From Streptococcus parasanguinis ATCC 15912 (lineage in GTDB: Bacteria; Bacillota; Bacilli; Lactobacillales; Streptococcaceae), in the NCBI RefSeq assembly GCF_000164675.2, contig NC_015678.1, positions 310,001 through 374,000 of the forward strand: a stretch of 64,000 nucleotides of DNA. Direction: 5' to 3'. The notes under the pieces are model-generated. The model did not search any database and was not told where the DNA came from. It was given only the letters and a program-made list of their open reading frames with translations. The translations under genes and the position numbers were made by a program. Of the stretch, positions 28,389 to 41,407 are shown one piece after another; position 1 is the stretch's first letter, and the number at the start of each line of letters is the position of its first letter.

Positions 28389-29552
28389 ATGAAAAAACTC
28401 ACAGTCAGTCGCCAGGTCGCAACAAAAATCAAACAAGGACAATCTCTTCTTGAAAAGCAAGATTTTGACTCACTTCCTGCTTTGGATCAAGCGGTTCAAT
28501 TGCTTTCAGGAGATGGACAATCCCTCGGAGTCGGATACTTATCTGAACAAAATAAAGGGATTGGATGGTTTGTTTCGCAAGAGTTGGTCGCTTTTGATCA
28601 AGACTTTTTTAAAAAGCTTTTCATCAAGGCCAAGCAATACCGTCGTTCTTATTATGCAGATGAAACGACGACAGCCTTTCGTCTTTTTAACCAAGAGGGA
28701 GATGGTTTTGGTGGTTTCACGGTTGACTTATATGGTGAGTTTGTTGTCTTTTCTTGGTACAATCCCTTCGTATTTCAGATCAAGGAAACCATTCTAGCGG
28801 CCTTTCAAGAGGCTTTTCCAGAAGTACGAGGTGGCTATGAAAAGATTCGCTTTAAAGGTTTGGATTATGAGTCGGCTCGTGTTTATGGAGAAGAAGCTCC
28901 GCAAGAATTTTTGATTCTTGAAAATGGAGTTTCTTACCAAGTCTTTCTCAATGATGGCTTGATGACGGGGATCTTTTTGGATCAGCATGAAGTTCGAGGT
29001 GGCTTGGTAGAGGGCTTAGCTGCTGGCAAGTCCTTGCTCAATATGTTCTCCTATACGGCAGCCTTCTCTGTGGCTGCGGCCATGGGTGGAGCAATTGAGA
29101 CAACATCGGTCGATCTGGCTAAGAGAAGTAGAGAATTATCAGAAGCGCATTTTGTGGCAAATGGCTTGGCGCTAGATGCTCATCGTTTTGTCGTGATGGA
29201 TGTCTTTGACTATTACAAATATGCCAAACGCCATGACCTAAGCTATGATGTGATCGTGCTCGATCCGCCTAGCTTTGCGCGGAATAAAAAACGGACATTT
29301 TCAGTCGCTAAAGATTATCATCGATTGGTCAGCGAGGCTCTTGAGATTTTAAATCCAGGTGGGACCTTGATTCTCAGTACCAATGCGGCAAATGTCAACA
29401 AAGATAAATTTAAAAAACAAATCGAAAAGGGATTTCAAGGTCGTAAGCATCGCTATGTAGCGGAATACGGACTTCCGGGAGATTTTCGATGGAACAAGAA
29501 AGAAGAAAGTAGTAATTACTTAAAAGTATTTACGATTAGGGTGGATGTATGA
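28389..29552 (+). CDS. Class I SAM-dependent rRNA methyltransferase (RlmI-like)
   Basis: This 387-residue methyltransferase of the RlmI/YccW type has an N-terminal PUA-like region, a central RNA-binding part and a Rossmann domain with the SAM site [19 protein letters not shown], the acidic residue in [13 protein letters not shown], and the [12 protein letters not shown] motif. The family makes 5-methylcytidine in 23S rRNA, but this member's site is unknown. The stop overlaps the aroD start (ATGA), so it is the first gene of the aromatic operon here, as in pneumococcus. Its -10 box lies almost at the start codon. Confidence 0.85.
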   Translation: MKKLTVSRQVATKIKQGQSLLEKQDFDSLPALDQAVQLLSGDGQSLGVGYLSEQNKGIGWFVSQELVAFDQDFFKKLFIKAKQYRRSYYADETTTAFRLFNQEGDGFGGFTVDLYGEFVVFSWYNPFVFQIKETILAAFQEAFPEVRGGYEKIRFKGLDYESARVYGEEAPQEFLILENGVSYQVFLNDGLMTGIFLDQHEVRGGLVEGLAAGKSLLNMFSYTAAFSVAAAMGGAIETTSVDLAKRSRELSEAHFVANGLALDAHRFVVMDVFDYYKYAKRHDLSYDVIVLDPPSFARNKKRTFSVAKDYHRLVSEALEILNPGGTLILSTNAANVNKDKFKKQIEKGFQGRKHRYVAEYGLPGDFRWNKKEESSNYLKVFTIRVDV

Positions 29553-30226
29553 AGTTAGTTGTTTCGATTATGCCTCGCTCCTTAGAAGAGGCGCAACAAC
29601 TAGATAGTTCGCGTTACGAGGATGCAGATGTTATTGAGTGGCGTGCGGACTTTTTAGAAAAAAGCGAGATCTTAACTGTTGCTCCTGCAGTTTTTGAGAA
29701 ATTTGCTGGACGCGAGATTTTATTCACCTCGCGGACTCGAGCTGAAGGTGGAGAGATGGAGCTGACCAACGAGGAATATGTTGGTATTTTGAAAGATATT
29801 CAATCCATCTATCATCCGGATTATATCGATTTCGAGTATTATAGTCACCGTGAAGTCTTTGAAGAGATGTTGGAATTTTCAAATCTTGTTCTCAGCTACC
29901 ACAATTTCCAAGAGACACCGGAAAATATGATGGAGATCTTATCGGAATTGACCAGTTTTTCTCCAAAATTAGTCAAGGTATCCGTTATGGCCCACAATGA
30001 ACAAGATGTCCTTGATTTGATGAATTATACGCGTGGTTTCAAGACGTTGAATCCTGAGCAAGAGTATGTCACCATTTCCATGGGTAAGATCGGGAAAATT
30101 TCACGTTTGACAGCTGATTTGACAGGCTCTTCTTGGTCTTATGCTAGAGTTGGAGAAGAAAGTGCTCCAGGTCAAATCCCTCTTGAAAATATGAGAAGAA
30201 TTCGGGAGTTATTGAATGAAGATTGA
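29549..30226 (+). CDS. aroD: Type I 3-dehydroquinate dehydratase
   Basis: This 225-residue enzyme performs step 3 of the shikimate pathway, dehydrating 3-dehydroquinate through a Schiff base. Key residues are visible: EWRADF (30-35), H118 in LSYHNFQ and the Schiff-base lysine K143 in [10 protein letters not shown]. Length is standard. It overlaps both the methyltransferase gene and aroE (11 bases). Confidence 0.95.
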   Translation: MKLVVSIMPRSLEEAQQLDSSRYEDADVIEWRADFLEKSEILTVAPAVFEKFAGREILFTSRTRAEGGEMELTNEEYVGILKDIQSIYHPDYIDFEYYSHREVFEEMLEFSNLVLSYHNFQETPENMMEILSELTSFSPKLVKVSVMAHNEQDVLDLMNYTRGFKTLNPEQEYVTISMGKIGKISRLTADLTGSSWSYARVGEESAPGQIPLENMRRIRELLNED

Positions 30227-31085
30227 TGGCTATACTCGGATGGCAGCAGTCATTGCCCATCCCATTCGTCATAGTATCTCTCCTTTTATCCATAATCTAG
30301 CCTATGAATTAACAGCGACCAATGCTGCTTATCTAGCTTGGGATATTGCTGAAGAAGACTTAGAAAGCACCATTAGCCAAATTCGTAAGTTGGATATGAT
30401 TGGAGCCAATATCTCCATGCCCTATAAGCAGAAGGTCTTTCCTTATCTAGATGAAGTGGATGAGATGGCCCTAAAGATCGGTTCTGTCAATACCATTGTT
30501 CACCGTGCTGGCAAGCTTAAAGGCTATAATACGGATGGGATTGGTTTCTTTCGCAGTTTACCGATGACCTTTTCGATGAAAAATGGAATCATGGCGATCC
30601 TGGGTGCTGGGGGTGCGGCTTCTGCGATTGTGGCGCATGCAATTGCGCAAGGGGCAGCAGAGATCCATCTGTTTGAGCGCTCGGAAGGCTATGAGACTTC
30701 CAAACAACGCTTGGACCAATTAGGAAAGAATTTTCAGTTCGACTTGCAATTGCACTATATCAAGGATACAGAGAAAATTCAAACGATTCTAAATAAATCC
30801 GATTTGATCTTGAATGCGACAGGTGTGGGCATGGATGGTGAGTCCCTCCCCATTCCTGAGAGCATTCAATTTCCAAAAGAAGCGATTATTGCCGATATGA
30901 TTTATTTTCCAGCTGAAACTCCATTTTTAAAATTGGGTCGCCAACAAGGCAATCAGACTTTAAATGGACTGGGAATGCTGTTTTATCAGGCAGAAAAAGC
31001 CTTTGAGTTGATGACGGATAAGGATTTCCCAGCGGACGCAGTTTGGGAAGCCTTAAAAAATGAATATAGTCATTTTATACATTGA
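30216..31085 (+). CDS. aroE: Shikimate dehydrogenase
   Basis: This 289-residue NADPH-dependent enzyme reduces 3-dehydroshikimate to shikimate. The substrate motif [12 protein letters not shown], catalytic lysine in [11 protein letters not shown], the NTDGIGF motif and the Rossmann loop [13 protein letters not shown] are present, and it ends with [16 protein letters not shown]. It overlaps aroD. Downstream the operon is interrupted by 311 bases of hairpin-rich DNA before aroB. Confidence 0.95.
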   Translation: MKIDGYTRMAAVIAHPIRHSISPFIHNLAYELTATNAAYLAWDIAEEDLESTISQIRKLDMIGANISMPYKQKVFPYLDEVDEMALKIGSVNTIVHRAGKLKGYNTDGIGFFRSLPMTFSMKNGIMAILGAGGAASAIVAHAIAQGAAEIHLFERSEGYETSKQRLDQLGKNFQFDLQLHYIKDTEKIQTILNKSDLILNATGVGMDGESLPIPESIQFPKEAIIADMIYFPAETPFLKLGRQQGNQTLNGLGMLFYQAEKAFELMTDKDFPADAVWEALKNEYSHFIH

Positions 31086-31313
31086 AAAAGACAAGACTTT
31101 GGTGTCTTGTCAGAACGTAGACAAACCCTACCAGCAATAGAAACATTGCTATTTTGTAGGTTGGGTACCATATAGTGAAAACTCTTAGGAATGCTGATAT
31201 CGCGCTATTCTTAAGAGTTTTTTGCTTTCTCTATTTTTTAAAAAAGACTGAAGAAAATCGTCCAAAATGGACTTTTTCTTCAGTCTGAACAAGACCTTTG
31301 TGTCTTGTTTTTT
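31086..31313 (+). repeat. Hairpin cluster inserted between aroE and aroB
   Basis: Successive stems are GACAAGAC / GTCTTGTC (31090-31111); ACCC...GGGT with AGCAAT / ATTGCT inside (31125-31166); AAAACTCTTAGGAAT / ATTCTTAAGAGTTTT with a T-run (31178-31223, a terminator); AGACTGAAGAAAA / TTTTCTTCAGTCT (31245-31286); and AACAAGAC / GTCTTGTT with TTTTTTT (31288-31313, a terminator). The first and last stems are near copies, as if one terminator hairpin had been duplicated on either side of an insertion. Confidence 0.6.
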
Positions 31314-31396
31314 TCTTGCATAAGTCCTTTTCAATGCAGACAAGGAGATGGATTCATGGTAAGATAAATAGAGAACATGCTGAAAAGGAGATTCCT

Positions 31397-32470
31397 ATGA
31401 ACGTATCGGTACCTATTCCAGGACATTCCTATGATATTGTGATTGAAAGAGGTGGTTTCAACCAGGTTGGAGACTGGTTGCGCACTCTTTGGGGCGATAA
31501 AAAAGTCGCTATCATTTCCGATAACCGCGTGGCTAAGCTATATGCCTCAATCGTAGAGAAGAGCCTTGAGAAAGCTGGTTTTCAAGTGGTGCGCTTTGAG
31601 TTTCTTCAAGGGGAAGCTAGTAAGAATCTAACCACTGTTTCAAAAGTTTATGAATTTCTAGCTACCCAGGGCATGACGCGCAGTGATGGAATCGTTGCTC
31701 TTGGGGGTGGCGTAGTTGGTGATTTGGCTGGTTTTGCTGCCTCGACCTATATGCGGGGAATTTCCTTTGTTCAGATCCCGACTAGCTTGACTGCACAGGT
31801 GGATTCTTCTATCGGGGGAAAGACTGGAGTCAACACAGCACTTGCCAAAAACATGGTGGGGACCTTTGCCCAACCAGATGGTGTGTTTATTGATCCTGAA
31901 GTGTTGAGCACTTTAGGGCAACGTGAATTGATCGAGGGGATGGGCGAAGTCATCAAGTACGGTCTCATCCAAGATACTGAACTTTGGGAAGAATTGGAAG
32001 CCATGGATGGTTCTGTCGAGAGTATTTTAGAGCATGCAGAGAGCATCATTTCTCATTCTTGCCTGGTGAAGCGAGACCATGTTGTGGCAGACGAGCTGGA
32101 CAATGGCATTCGACTGTATCTCAATTTTGGTCATACTATTGGACATGCTATTGAAGCGACAGCTGGTTATGGGCAAGTTATGCATGGAGAAGCCGTCAGT
32201 ATGGGCATGGTACAACTCTCCCGAGTTGCAGAAGAAAAGGGTTTGATGCCAAAAGGAATCAGTCAAAAAATTGAAGAGATGTGTCGGAAATTTGGACTTC
32301 CAGTGGCATATGAGAACTGGGATAAAGAAGCCCTTTATCAAGCCTTGACCCATGACAAAAAAGCGCGTGGGACGAGCTTGAAATTAGTAATTGTTCCAGA
32401 GTTGGGGCAAGCAGCGATTCATCAAATCCCTCTTCAAGAAGTGAAGGACTTTTTAGAAAGAAAGGAATAA
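31397..32470 (+). CDS. aroB: 3-Dehydroquinate synthase
   Basis: This 357-residue NAD- and metal-dependent enzyme cyclises DAHP to 3-dehydroquinate. Characteristic segments are [20 protein letters not shown], the [13 protein letters not shown] loop, [13 protein letters not shown] and the metal ligands in [11 protein letters not shown] and [10 protein letters not shown] chose ATG 31397 because AAAGGAG lies six bases upstream and it gives the family N-terminus; the frame is open further upstream only by chance. The TAAGAT box at 31360-31365 could be a promoter that bypasses the upstream terminators. Confidence 0.95.
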   Translation: MNVSVPIPGHSYDIVIERGGFNQVGDWLRTLWGDKKVAIISDNRVAKLYASIVEKSLEKAGFQVVRFEFLQGEASKNLTTVSKVYEFLATQGMTRSDGIVALGGGVVGDLAGFAASTYMRGISFVQIPTSLTAQVDSSIGGKTGVNTALAKNMVGTFAQPDGVFIDPEVLSTLGQRELIEGMGEVIKYGLIQDTELWEELEAMDGSVESILEHAESIISHSCLVKRDHVVADELDNGIRLYLNFGHTIGHAIEATAGYGQVMHGEAVSMGMVQLSRVAEEKGLMPKGISQKIEEMCRKFGLPVAYENWDKEALYQALTHDKKARGTSLKLVIVPELGQAAIHQIPLQEVKDFLERKE

Positions 32471-32476
32471 GGTCGT

Positions 32477-33643
32477 ATGAGATATTTAACAGCAGGAGAG
32501 TCCCATGGGCCTCGACTAACAGCCATCATCGAGGGGGTTCCGGCAGGCCTTCCTTTATCTGAAGAGGATATTAATAAAGAGCTCAAACGTCGACAAGGTG
32601 GCTATGGTCGTGGTGCTCGGATGAAAATCGAGAGTGACCGTGTTGAGATCACATCAGGTGTCCGTCATGGCTTGACCATGGGAGGTCCGATTACTCTGAA
32701 CGTGACCAATCTGGATCACCAAAAATGGCTGGAGATCATGAATGTAGCACCGGTCGAAGAGAAAAAGAAAAATCTACGTAAGATCACAAAGCCACGTCCT
32801 GGTCATGCCGATCTAGTCGGAGGGATTAAATACCGTTTTGACGATCTTCGTAATTCGCTCGAACGTTCTTCTGCCCGTGAGACGACGATGCGTGTAGCCG
32901 TTGGTGCAGTTGCTAAACGGATTTTAGAAGAAATCGGCGTTGAAGTGGCCAGCCACATTGTTAATTTTGGGGGAATCGAGATTGCAATTCCCGGGAATCT
33001 AACCGTTTCAGAAATCAAGGAAAAGGCGGCTAAGTCGGAAGTTTCGATCGTTGTGCCAGAACAAGAAGAAGCCGTTAAGGCCTACATTGACCAAGTGAAA
33101 AAAGATGGCGATACCATCGGGGGAATTGTGGAAACCTTGGTTGGCGGTGTACCTGTTGGACTAGGATCCTATGTGCAATGGGACAAGAAATTGGATGCCA
33201 AAATCGCTCAAGGAGTGGTCTCTATCAATGCCTTTAAGGGAGTTGAGTTTGGCCTTGGTTTTGACGCAGGTCGCCTAAAAGGTAGTCAAGTCATGGATGA
33301 AATCATCTGGTCTGAAGAAGGTGGCTATACCCGTCGCACCAATAATCTTGGTGGTTTTGAGGGGGGGATGACCAACGGTGAGCCCATTCTAGTTCGTGGC
33401 GTCATGAAGCCTATTCCGACCCTCTACAAACCTTTGATGAGTGTGGATATTGAAACTCATGAGCCTTATAAGGCGACGGTTGAGCGCAGCGACCCAACGG
33501 CTCTACCAGCTGCAGGAGTGGTGATGGAAGCAGTGGTCGCAACGGTCCTTGCTACAGAAGTGCTTGAAAAATTCTCATCCGATAACTTGGAAGAATTGAA
33601 AGAAGCTGTTGCTAATCACCGAGAATTTACTAAGAATTTTTAA
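32477..33643 (+). CDS. aroC: Chorismate synthase
   Basis: This 388-residue FMN-dependent enzyme performs the last shikimate pathway step, EPSP to chorismate. Signature motifs are GESHGP at residues 7-12, GYGRGARM(K)IESD, RPGHADL, RSSARET and the [10 protein letters not shown] region near the C-terminal half. It starts six bases after aroB and its last codons precede the tyrA start closely. Confidence 0.97.
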   Translation: MRYLTAGESHGPRLTAIIEGVPAGLPLSEEDINKELKRRQGGYGRGARMKIESDRVEITSGVRHGLTMGGPITLNVTNLDHQKWLEIMNVAPVEEKKKNLRKITKPRPGHADLVGGIKYRFDDLRNSLERSSARETTMRVAVGAVAKRILEEIGVEVASHIVNFGGIEIAIPGNLTVSEIKEKAAKSEVSIVVPEQEEAVKAYIDQVKKDGDTIGGIVETLVGGVPVGLGSYVQWDKKLDAKIAQGVVSINAFKGVEFGLGFDAGRLKGSQVMDEIIWSEEGGYTRRTNNLGGFEGGMTNGEPILVRGVMKPIPTLYKPLMSVDIETHEPYKATVERSDPTALPAAGVVMEAVVATVLATEVLEKFSSDNLEELKEAVANHREFTKNF

Positions 33644-33659
33644 GAGAAAGAGTTTTCCT

Positions 33660-34682
33660 TTGGAGAAGAAAGTTGTTTATATTGCAGGGTTGGGCTTGAT
33701 TGGTGCTTCACTTGCGCTAGGCATTAAGAGGGCCCACCCAAATGTGACCGTTCTTGGTTACAATCGTAGTGAAGCCTCTCGAACCATCGCCCTTGAAAGG
33801 GGAATGGTGGATCAAGTGACGGATGATTTCGAAGCCTTTGCCCCTTTAGCGGATATTATCATTTTGGCGCTTCCGATTAAGCAAACCAAGTCTTACTTAG
33901 AAACCTTAGCTGGCCTGAATTTGAAAGACCAGGTACTGGTGACTGATGCAGGCTCTACCAAGGCAGAAATTGTTGCACAAGCTGAAAAGGTATTTACAGA
34001 TAAGGCCGTACGCTTTGTGGGAGGACACCCCATGGCTGGTAGTCATAAGACAGGTGCAGCAGCGGCAGATGCAACCTTATTTGAAAATGCCTATTATATT
34101 TTTACTCCTTCCAGCTTGACGACAGGAGGTGCCATGGAAGAGTTGAAAGAGCTTCTGAGTGGATTGGGATCCCGCTTTATTGAAATCGATGCCGCGGAAC
34201 ACGATCGAGTGACTTCCCAGATCAGCCATTTTCCTCATATTTTAGCCTCCACTCTGGTCGAGCAGGCCGTAGCTTATGGGGAAGAGCATGAAATGACCCG
34301 CCGTTTTGCGGCTGGTGGCTTTCGGGATATGACACGGATTGCGGAAAGTGAGCCAGGCATGTGGACTTCTATTCTCTTGTCCAACCCTCAAGCGATATTA
34401 GAGCGGATTGAAGATTTCAAAGACCGTTTGGATCAGGTGGCTGAGACCATTCAAGCAGATAACGAAGAGGCTATTTGGTCTTTTTTCCATGAAGGGCGGA
34501 AGCACAGAAAAGAAATGCAGATCCATCAGCGTGCTGGACGCGATAGTGCCTATGATCTCTTTATCGATGTTCCAGATAAGGAAGGCGTCATTCTTGAGAT
34601 TTTGCAAATTGTACAAGGGATTTCTTTGGTCAATATTCACATCAATGAAGAGAATCGGGAAGATATCCACGGGATTTTGTAG
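33660..34682 (+). CDS. tyrA: Prephenate dehydrogenase, C-terminally truncated by a nonsense codon
   Basis: TyrA oxidises prephenate to 4-hydroxyphenylpyruvate for tyrosine. The Rossmann motif IAGLGLIGASLALG, HPMAGSHKTGA and the helical dimer domain are intact. The C-terminal ACT domain (sequence YDLFIDVPDKEGVILEILQ onward) is cut by TAG at 34680-34682. The same frame continues with 27 sensible codons (LTFKNAEDQERAQ...) to a second TAG at 34764-34766, so the ancestral gene had 368 residues against 340 here. TTG 33660 is the probable start; other in-frame starts lie inside aroC. Catalysis may survive, but the ACT fold loses its last strand and helix. Confidence 0.88.
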   Translation: MEKKVVYIAGLGLIGASLALGIKRAHPNVTVLGYNRSEASRTIALERGMVDQVTDDFEAFAPLADIIILALPIKQTKSYLETLAGLNLKDQVLVTDAGSTKAEIVAQAEKVFTDKAVRFVGGHPMAGSHKTGAAAADATLFENAYYIFTPSSLTTGGAMEELKELLSGLGSRFIEIDAAEHDRVTSQISHFPHILASTLVEQAVAYGEEHEMTRRFAAGGFRDMTRIAESEPGMWTSILLSNPQAILERIEDFKDRLDQVAETIQADNEEAIWSFFHEGRKHRKEMQIHQRAGRDSAYDLFIDVPDKEGVILEILQIVQGISLVNIHINEENREDIHGIL

Positions 34683-34866
34683 CTGACCTTTAAAAATGCA
34701 GAGGATCAAGAGCGAGCTCAAACATTGATCAGCCAGGCAACGTCTTATACTGTCCTTGCTCGCTAGGTCTACAGAAGGATTTGCGTCAAAATGCCTGCTT
34801 CATTTTAGGAATATTGAGGGAAAAGAAGTATAATAGAGGTATCTTATCAGTAAAGGAGCCCATAAA

Positions 34867-35205
34867 ATGGCAAATATTTATGATCTAGCAAATGAACTCT
34901 CTCGCACCCTTCGAGACCTTCCTGAATATAAGGCTGTCGTAGAAAGTAAGCAAGCGATTGAAGCAAATCCAGAAGCGAAAAAGCTGTTTGACGAATACGT
35001 CGCTTTCCAAAATAAACTACAAGGCTTGATGCAATCCGGTCAACTTCCAACAGAAGCTGTGCAACAAGAAATGAAGGACTACATGGAAAAAATCCAAGCA
35101 AGTCCGATTGTGAATGAATTTTTCACCAAACAACAACAATTGTCTATTTATCTTGCAGATCTTGAAAAGATCATCTTTGAGCCGATTCAAGATTTATACA
35201 AGTAG
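34867..35205 (+). CDS. YlbF/YmcA family protein (UPF0342)
   Basis: This 112-residue helical protein of the YlbF/YmcA family begins ANIYDLANELSRTLRD and contains the LFDEYVAFQNKLQGLMQSGQ segment. Family members in Bacillus form complexes that affect RNase Y activity and development; streptococcal members are uncharacterised. A TATAAT box lies at 34829-34834. It sits in the middle of the aromatic operon between tyrA and aroA, as in pneumococcus, and has its own terminator. Confidence 0.8.
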   Translation: MANIYDLANELSRTLRDLPEYKAVVESKQAIEANPEAKKLFDEYVAFQNKLQGLMQSGQLPTEAVQQEMKDYMEKIQASPIVNEFFTKQQQLSIYLADLEKIIFEPIQDLYK

Positions 35206-35212
35206 AAATTTC

Positions 35213-35245
35213 TACCAGAGTTGTAATTTCGACTCTGGTATTTTC
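35213..35245 (+). terminator. Terminator after the ylbF-like gene
   Basis: TACCAGAGT / ACTCTGGTA stem (35213-35240) followed by TTTTCG. Confidence 0.7.
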
Positions 35246-35321
35246 GTTCGCCAGTAGAAGAAAAGAAACGCAAAAAATGCTTGGAAACATTCGTTTTTTG
35301 TTCCAAATTTTTGATCAAAAA

Positions 35322-37129
<1,808 letters not shown>

Positions 37130-37139
<10 letters not shown>

Positions 37140-37984
37140 GCTATCTTGGTCCCAAGGGATCTTTTACCCATGATGTGGCCACTCATAGCTTTCCAACTTC
37201 TGAACGTATCGCCTATCGAACGATCACAGATGTCATCAAGGCTTATGAGAATCAAGAGATCGATTTTGCAGTCGTCCCCGTTGAAAACTCTATCGAAGGC
37301 AGTGTCCATGAGACCCTTGATTACCTCTTTCATCAAGGGACGATTCAGGCCGTTGCAGAAGTGGTCTATCCCATCAAGCAACAGCTCTTGGTGGCTAAAA
37401 AAGATCGTCTCATTCGAACGGTCTATTCGCATCCACAGGCTTTGGCCCAAGGGAAGGCTTTTCTCAGGGCCCATTATCCAAATGTGGCTATGGAAATGAC
37501 GGCTTCAACAGCCTATGCAGCGCGATATGTAGCAGAACATCCAGACTTGGAAATTGCAGCGATTGCCCCTCTGGCAGCAGCAAGTGAGTACGGCTTGGAA
37601 GTCCAGGCAAAAGACATCCAAGAAATCGAGGACAATTATACACGTTTTTGGATTTTAGGGGCCAAAGAGCCAGCGATCTCAGAAACTTTAAGTCCGGCCC
37701 TTCAAAAAGTTAGCTTGGCCTTGACCTTACCAAGTAACCTGGCAGGAGCCCTCTATAAAGGTTTGTCTACCTTTGCTTGGCGGGGGATCAATTTAACCAA
37801 GATTGAAAGTCGACCACTAAAAACAGCTTTAGGAGAATACTTTTTCATTATTGACCTCCTAAACGAAGCGCCTGATCTTCTGCAGTTTGCCTATCAAGAA
37901 TTAGACAGTTTGGGCATTCAGACAAAAGTCTTGGGTCAGTATCAGGTCTATACCTTAAAAGAAAATGGAATGGAGAAAAGATGA
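37130..37984 (+). CDS. pheA: Prephenate dehydratase
   Basis: This 284-residue monofunctional prephenate dehydratase makes phenylpyruvate for phenylalanine. N-terminal GYLGPKGSFTHDVA, the VPVENSIEGSV site, TRFWILG (171-177) and a C-terminal ACT domain with the ESRPLK phenylalanine-binding motif are present, so feedback inhibition by phenylalanine is expected. There is no chorismate mutase domain. It overlaps aroK and the LCP gene. Confidence 0.95.
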
Positions 37985-39297
37985 GTAAGGAATCAAACTT
38001 TCTATCTCACCATGAGCGAAAGCGATTAGAGTACTTATACTCAAATTTTCATTATTTGAATGAACGAGAACAACTAGAATACAAGTACCTGCTCAAGAAG
38101 AGTCAAGGAGCTTATGAGGAATCCAGACCTACTACGCCTGAAGTAGCAAGTACTGAAGAAGTTCAAGGTGAGGTTTCAGAGCAAATCGGTGACCTTCCTG
38201 TCTACCAGTCACGTAGCCAAAGGTCTAAGAAAAAAACTGCGGTAGCTGGTGGTGCGGTGAAAAGAAAGAAACCCCGCAGAAAAATTCGTGTGAAGAGAAT
38301 CCTCAAGTGGCTTGCTCTCTTTTTCTTGCTCATTATCGGTGGCATGGTCTTCATGTTTGTGAAAGGCCTCAACAGCAAGCCGACAGGTCCAGATGCCAAA
38401 CCAGCTGTCGTTGAGAAATTTAACGGCAAGAAGTCGCGAGATGGGGTCAATATCCTGATCTTGGGGACAGATGGGCGGATCGGTGAGAAATCGGATGAGA
38501 CCCGGACAGACTCCATCATGGTGGTCAATGTCAATAACAAAGAAGGCAAGATTAAGATGGTCAGCTTCATGCGGGATACACTGGTCCATATCGATGGAGT
38601 CAGCCAGCAAAATATTCCAGAGTACGACGGCTACTACGACCAGAAGCTCAACACTGCCTTCACCATCGGGGAGCAAAATAATAACCAAGGGGCTGAATTG
38701 GTGCGTCAGATGCTCAAAGACAACTTTGACATTGACATCCAATATTACGCCATGGTCGATTTCAAGACCTTTGCGACAGCGATCGATACCCTCTTCCCAA
38801 ATGGGGTCGAGATGAATGCGCAGTTTTCAACGGTTGATGGCGAAAAGGTCAGTGAAGTAGAAGTACCAGATGATTTGAACATGAAAGACGGTGTCGTTCC
38901 GCAGCAAACCATCAAGGTTGGAAAACAACGGATGGATGGCCGGACCCTTCTCAATTATTCGCGTTTCCGCAAGGATGATGAAGGAGACTTTGGTCGGACC
39001 CGTCGCCAGCAAGAGGTCATGTCCGCTATCATGCATCAGATCAAGGATCCAACTAAACTCTTTACGGGATCAGAAGCCCTTGGGAAAGTCTTTGCCATGA
39101 CGTCTACCAATGTTCCCTTCTCCTTCCTATTGACCAATGGACTTGGACTAGTCGGAAGTGCTGGAAAAGGAATTGAACGAGTGACCATCCCAGAAAATGG
39201 GGATTGGGTCGATGCCTACGATATGTACGGTGGCCAAGGCTTGCTGGTCGATTTCGATGCTTATAAAAAGAAATTGTACCAAATGGGACTGAGATGA
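37981..39297 (+). CDS. psr: LytR-CpsA-Psr family cell-wall glycopolymer ligase
   Basis: This 438-residue LCP protein attaches phosphate-linked wall polymers, such as rhamnan or teichoic acid, to peptidoglycan. The cytoplasmic N-terminus is long and basic (~1-105), with one membrane span at about 107-130, then the LCP domain with NILILGTDGR, the arginine pairs SDETRTDSIMV and DTLVHI, and RTRRQQEV. It belongs to the tail of the aromatic operon as in pneumococcus, and starts inside the end of pheA. Confidence 0.9.
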   Translation: MSKESNFLSHHERKRLEYLYSNFHYLNEREQLEYKYLLKKSQGAYEESRPTTPEVASTEEVQGEVSEQIGDLPVYQSRSQRSKKKTAVAGGAVKRKKPRRKIRVKRILKWLALFFLLIIGGMVFMFVKGLNSKPTGPDAKPAVVEKFNGKKSRDGVNILILGTDGRIGEKSDETRTDSIMVVNVNNKEGKIKMVSFMRDTLVHIDGVSQQNIPEYDGYYDQKLNTAFTIGEQNNNQGAELVRQMLKDNFDIDIQYYAMVDFKTFATAIDTLFPNGVEMNAQFSTVDGEKVSEVEVPDDLNMKDGVVPQQTIKVGKQRMDGRTLLNYSRFRKDDEGDFGRTRRQQEVMSAIMHQIKDPTKLFTGSEALGKVFAMTSTNVPFSFLLTNGLGLVGSAGKGIERVTIPENGDWVDAYDMYGGQGLLVDFDAYKKKLYQMGLR

Positions 39298-39303
39298 TAT
39301 AAT

Positions 39304-39336
39304 AAGGGGATAGGAGTTTTGGACTCCACCCCTTTT
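39304..39336 (+). terminator. Terminator of the aroA-psr operon
   Basis: AAGGGG...GGAGT (39304-39317) pairs with ACTCC..CCCCTT (39323-39334), then TTTT. Confidence 0.85.
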
Positions 39337-39353
39337 AATTTGTAGAAAGATAG

Positions 39354-40879
<1,526 letters not shown>

Positions 40880-40904
40880 AAACCTTTGAATGAAAGGGAT
40901 AATG

Positions 40905-40929
40905 AAAAGCCTTGATTGCAAGGCTTTTT
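40905..40929 (+). terminator. Terminator after the rlmD tail ladder
   Basis: AAAAGCCTTG-ATTG-CAAGGCTTTT, a perfect stem followed by T. A near copy is at 52811-52837. Confidence 0.85.
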
Positions 40930-41407
40930 GTATTGGCGTGGGGAAGTATCAGAGTGAGAAATTTTTGGAATGAATAGAAGTGATAGCTAGAAATTATCAG
41001 TTTCTATTTCCATTTACCCTGTGGGTACGTGTTTGTTTCCATTGACAAGGAGTTTGTGGGAATAGAAACTACCCCACCTTACATATCTCCAGAATGGGCG
41101 ATTGAAATTGAGACAATTTAATAGAGATAAGCTCTTGTTATGTTTCTTTTAAGTCAATAAACTAACAATACTCAAAGTATGCTCAAAAATATGATATAAT
41201 CTAGGACATAAGGCAATACTGTTTTAAAGTATTTTCTCTTAACCATGTCTCGTTAGACAAATCTGATTCGTCTGGTTTTCTAATAGATTTTAATGCTGAC
41301 TTGGTTTTATAGCCATTATGCTCTCCATTATTTTAGTGTAGAACACTTTGGTTATTAGTTTTTTGTTATATTGTAAGCAAATCAATAGAGATAGAAAAAG
41401 GGATTAT
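40930..41407 (+). other. Intergenic region with a gene remnant and promoter
   Basis: No complete gene lies in this 478-base stretch. A reading frame without start, 41029-41121, translates to sensible sequence (VFVSIDKEFVGIETTPPY and on to EWAIEIETI) and ends with TAA; it looks like the tail of a lost gene. A TATAAT box (41195-41200) probably serves the RpiR genes. A short inverted repeat AGAC...GTCT lies at 41256-41275. The block CTATTTCCATTTACCC near 41005 recurs near 52912. Confidence 0.5.

Noticed and set aside
28218-28460. Minus-strand 80-codon ORF before ltaS
   Set aside because: It overlaps the start of the methyltransferase gene, has a phenylalanine/leucine-rich composition from A/T runs and no ribosome-binding site.
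33609-33660. Upstream start for tyrA inside aroC
   Set aside because: The extra 17 residues overlap aroC and do not match the TyrA N-terminus, which begins just before the VVYIAGLGLIG motif.
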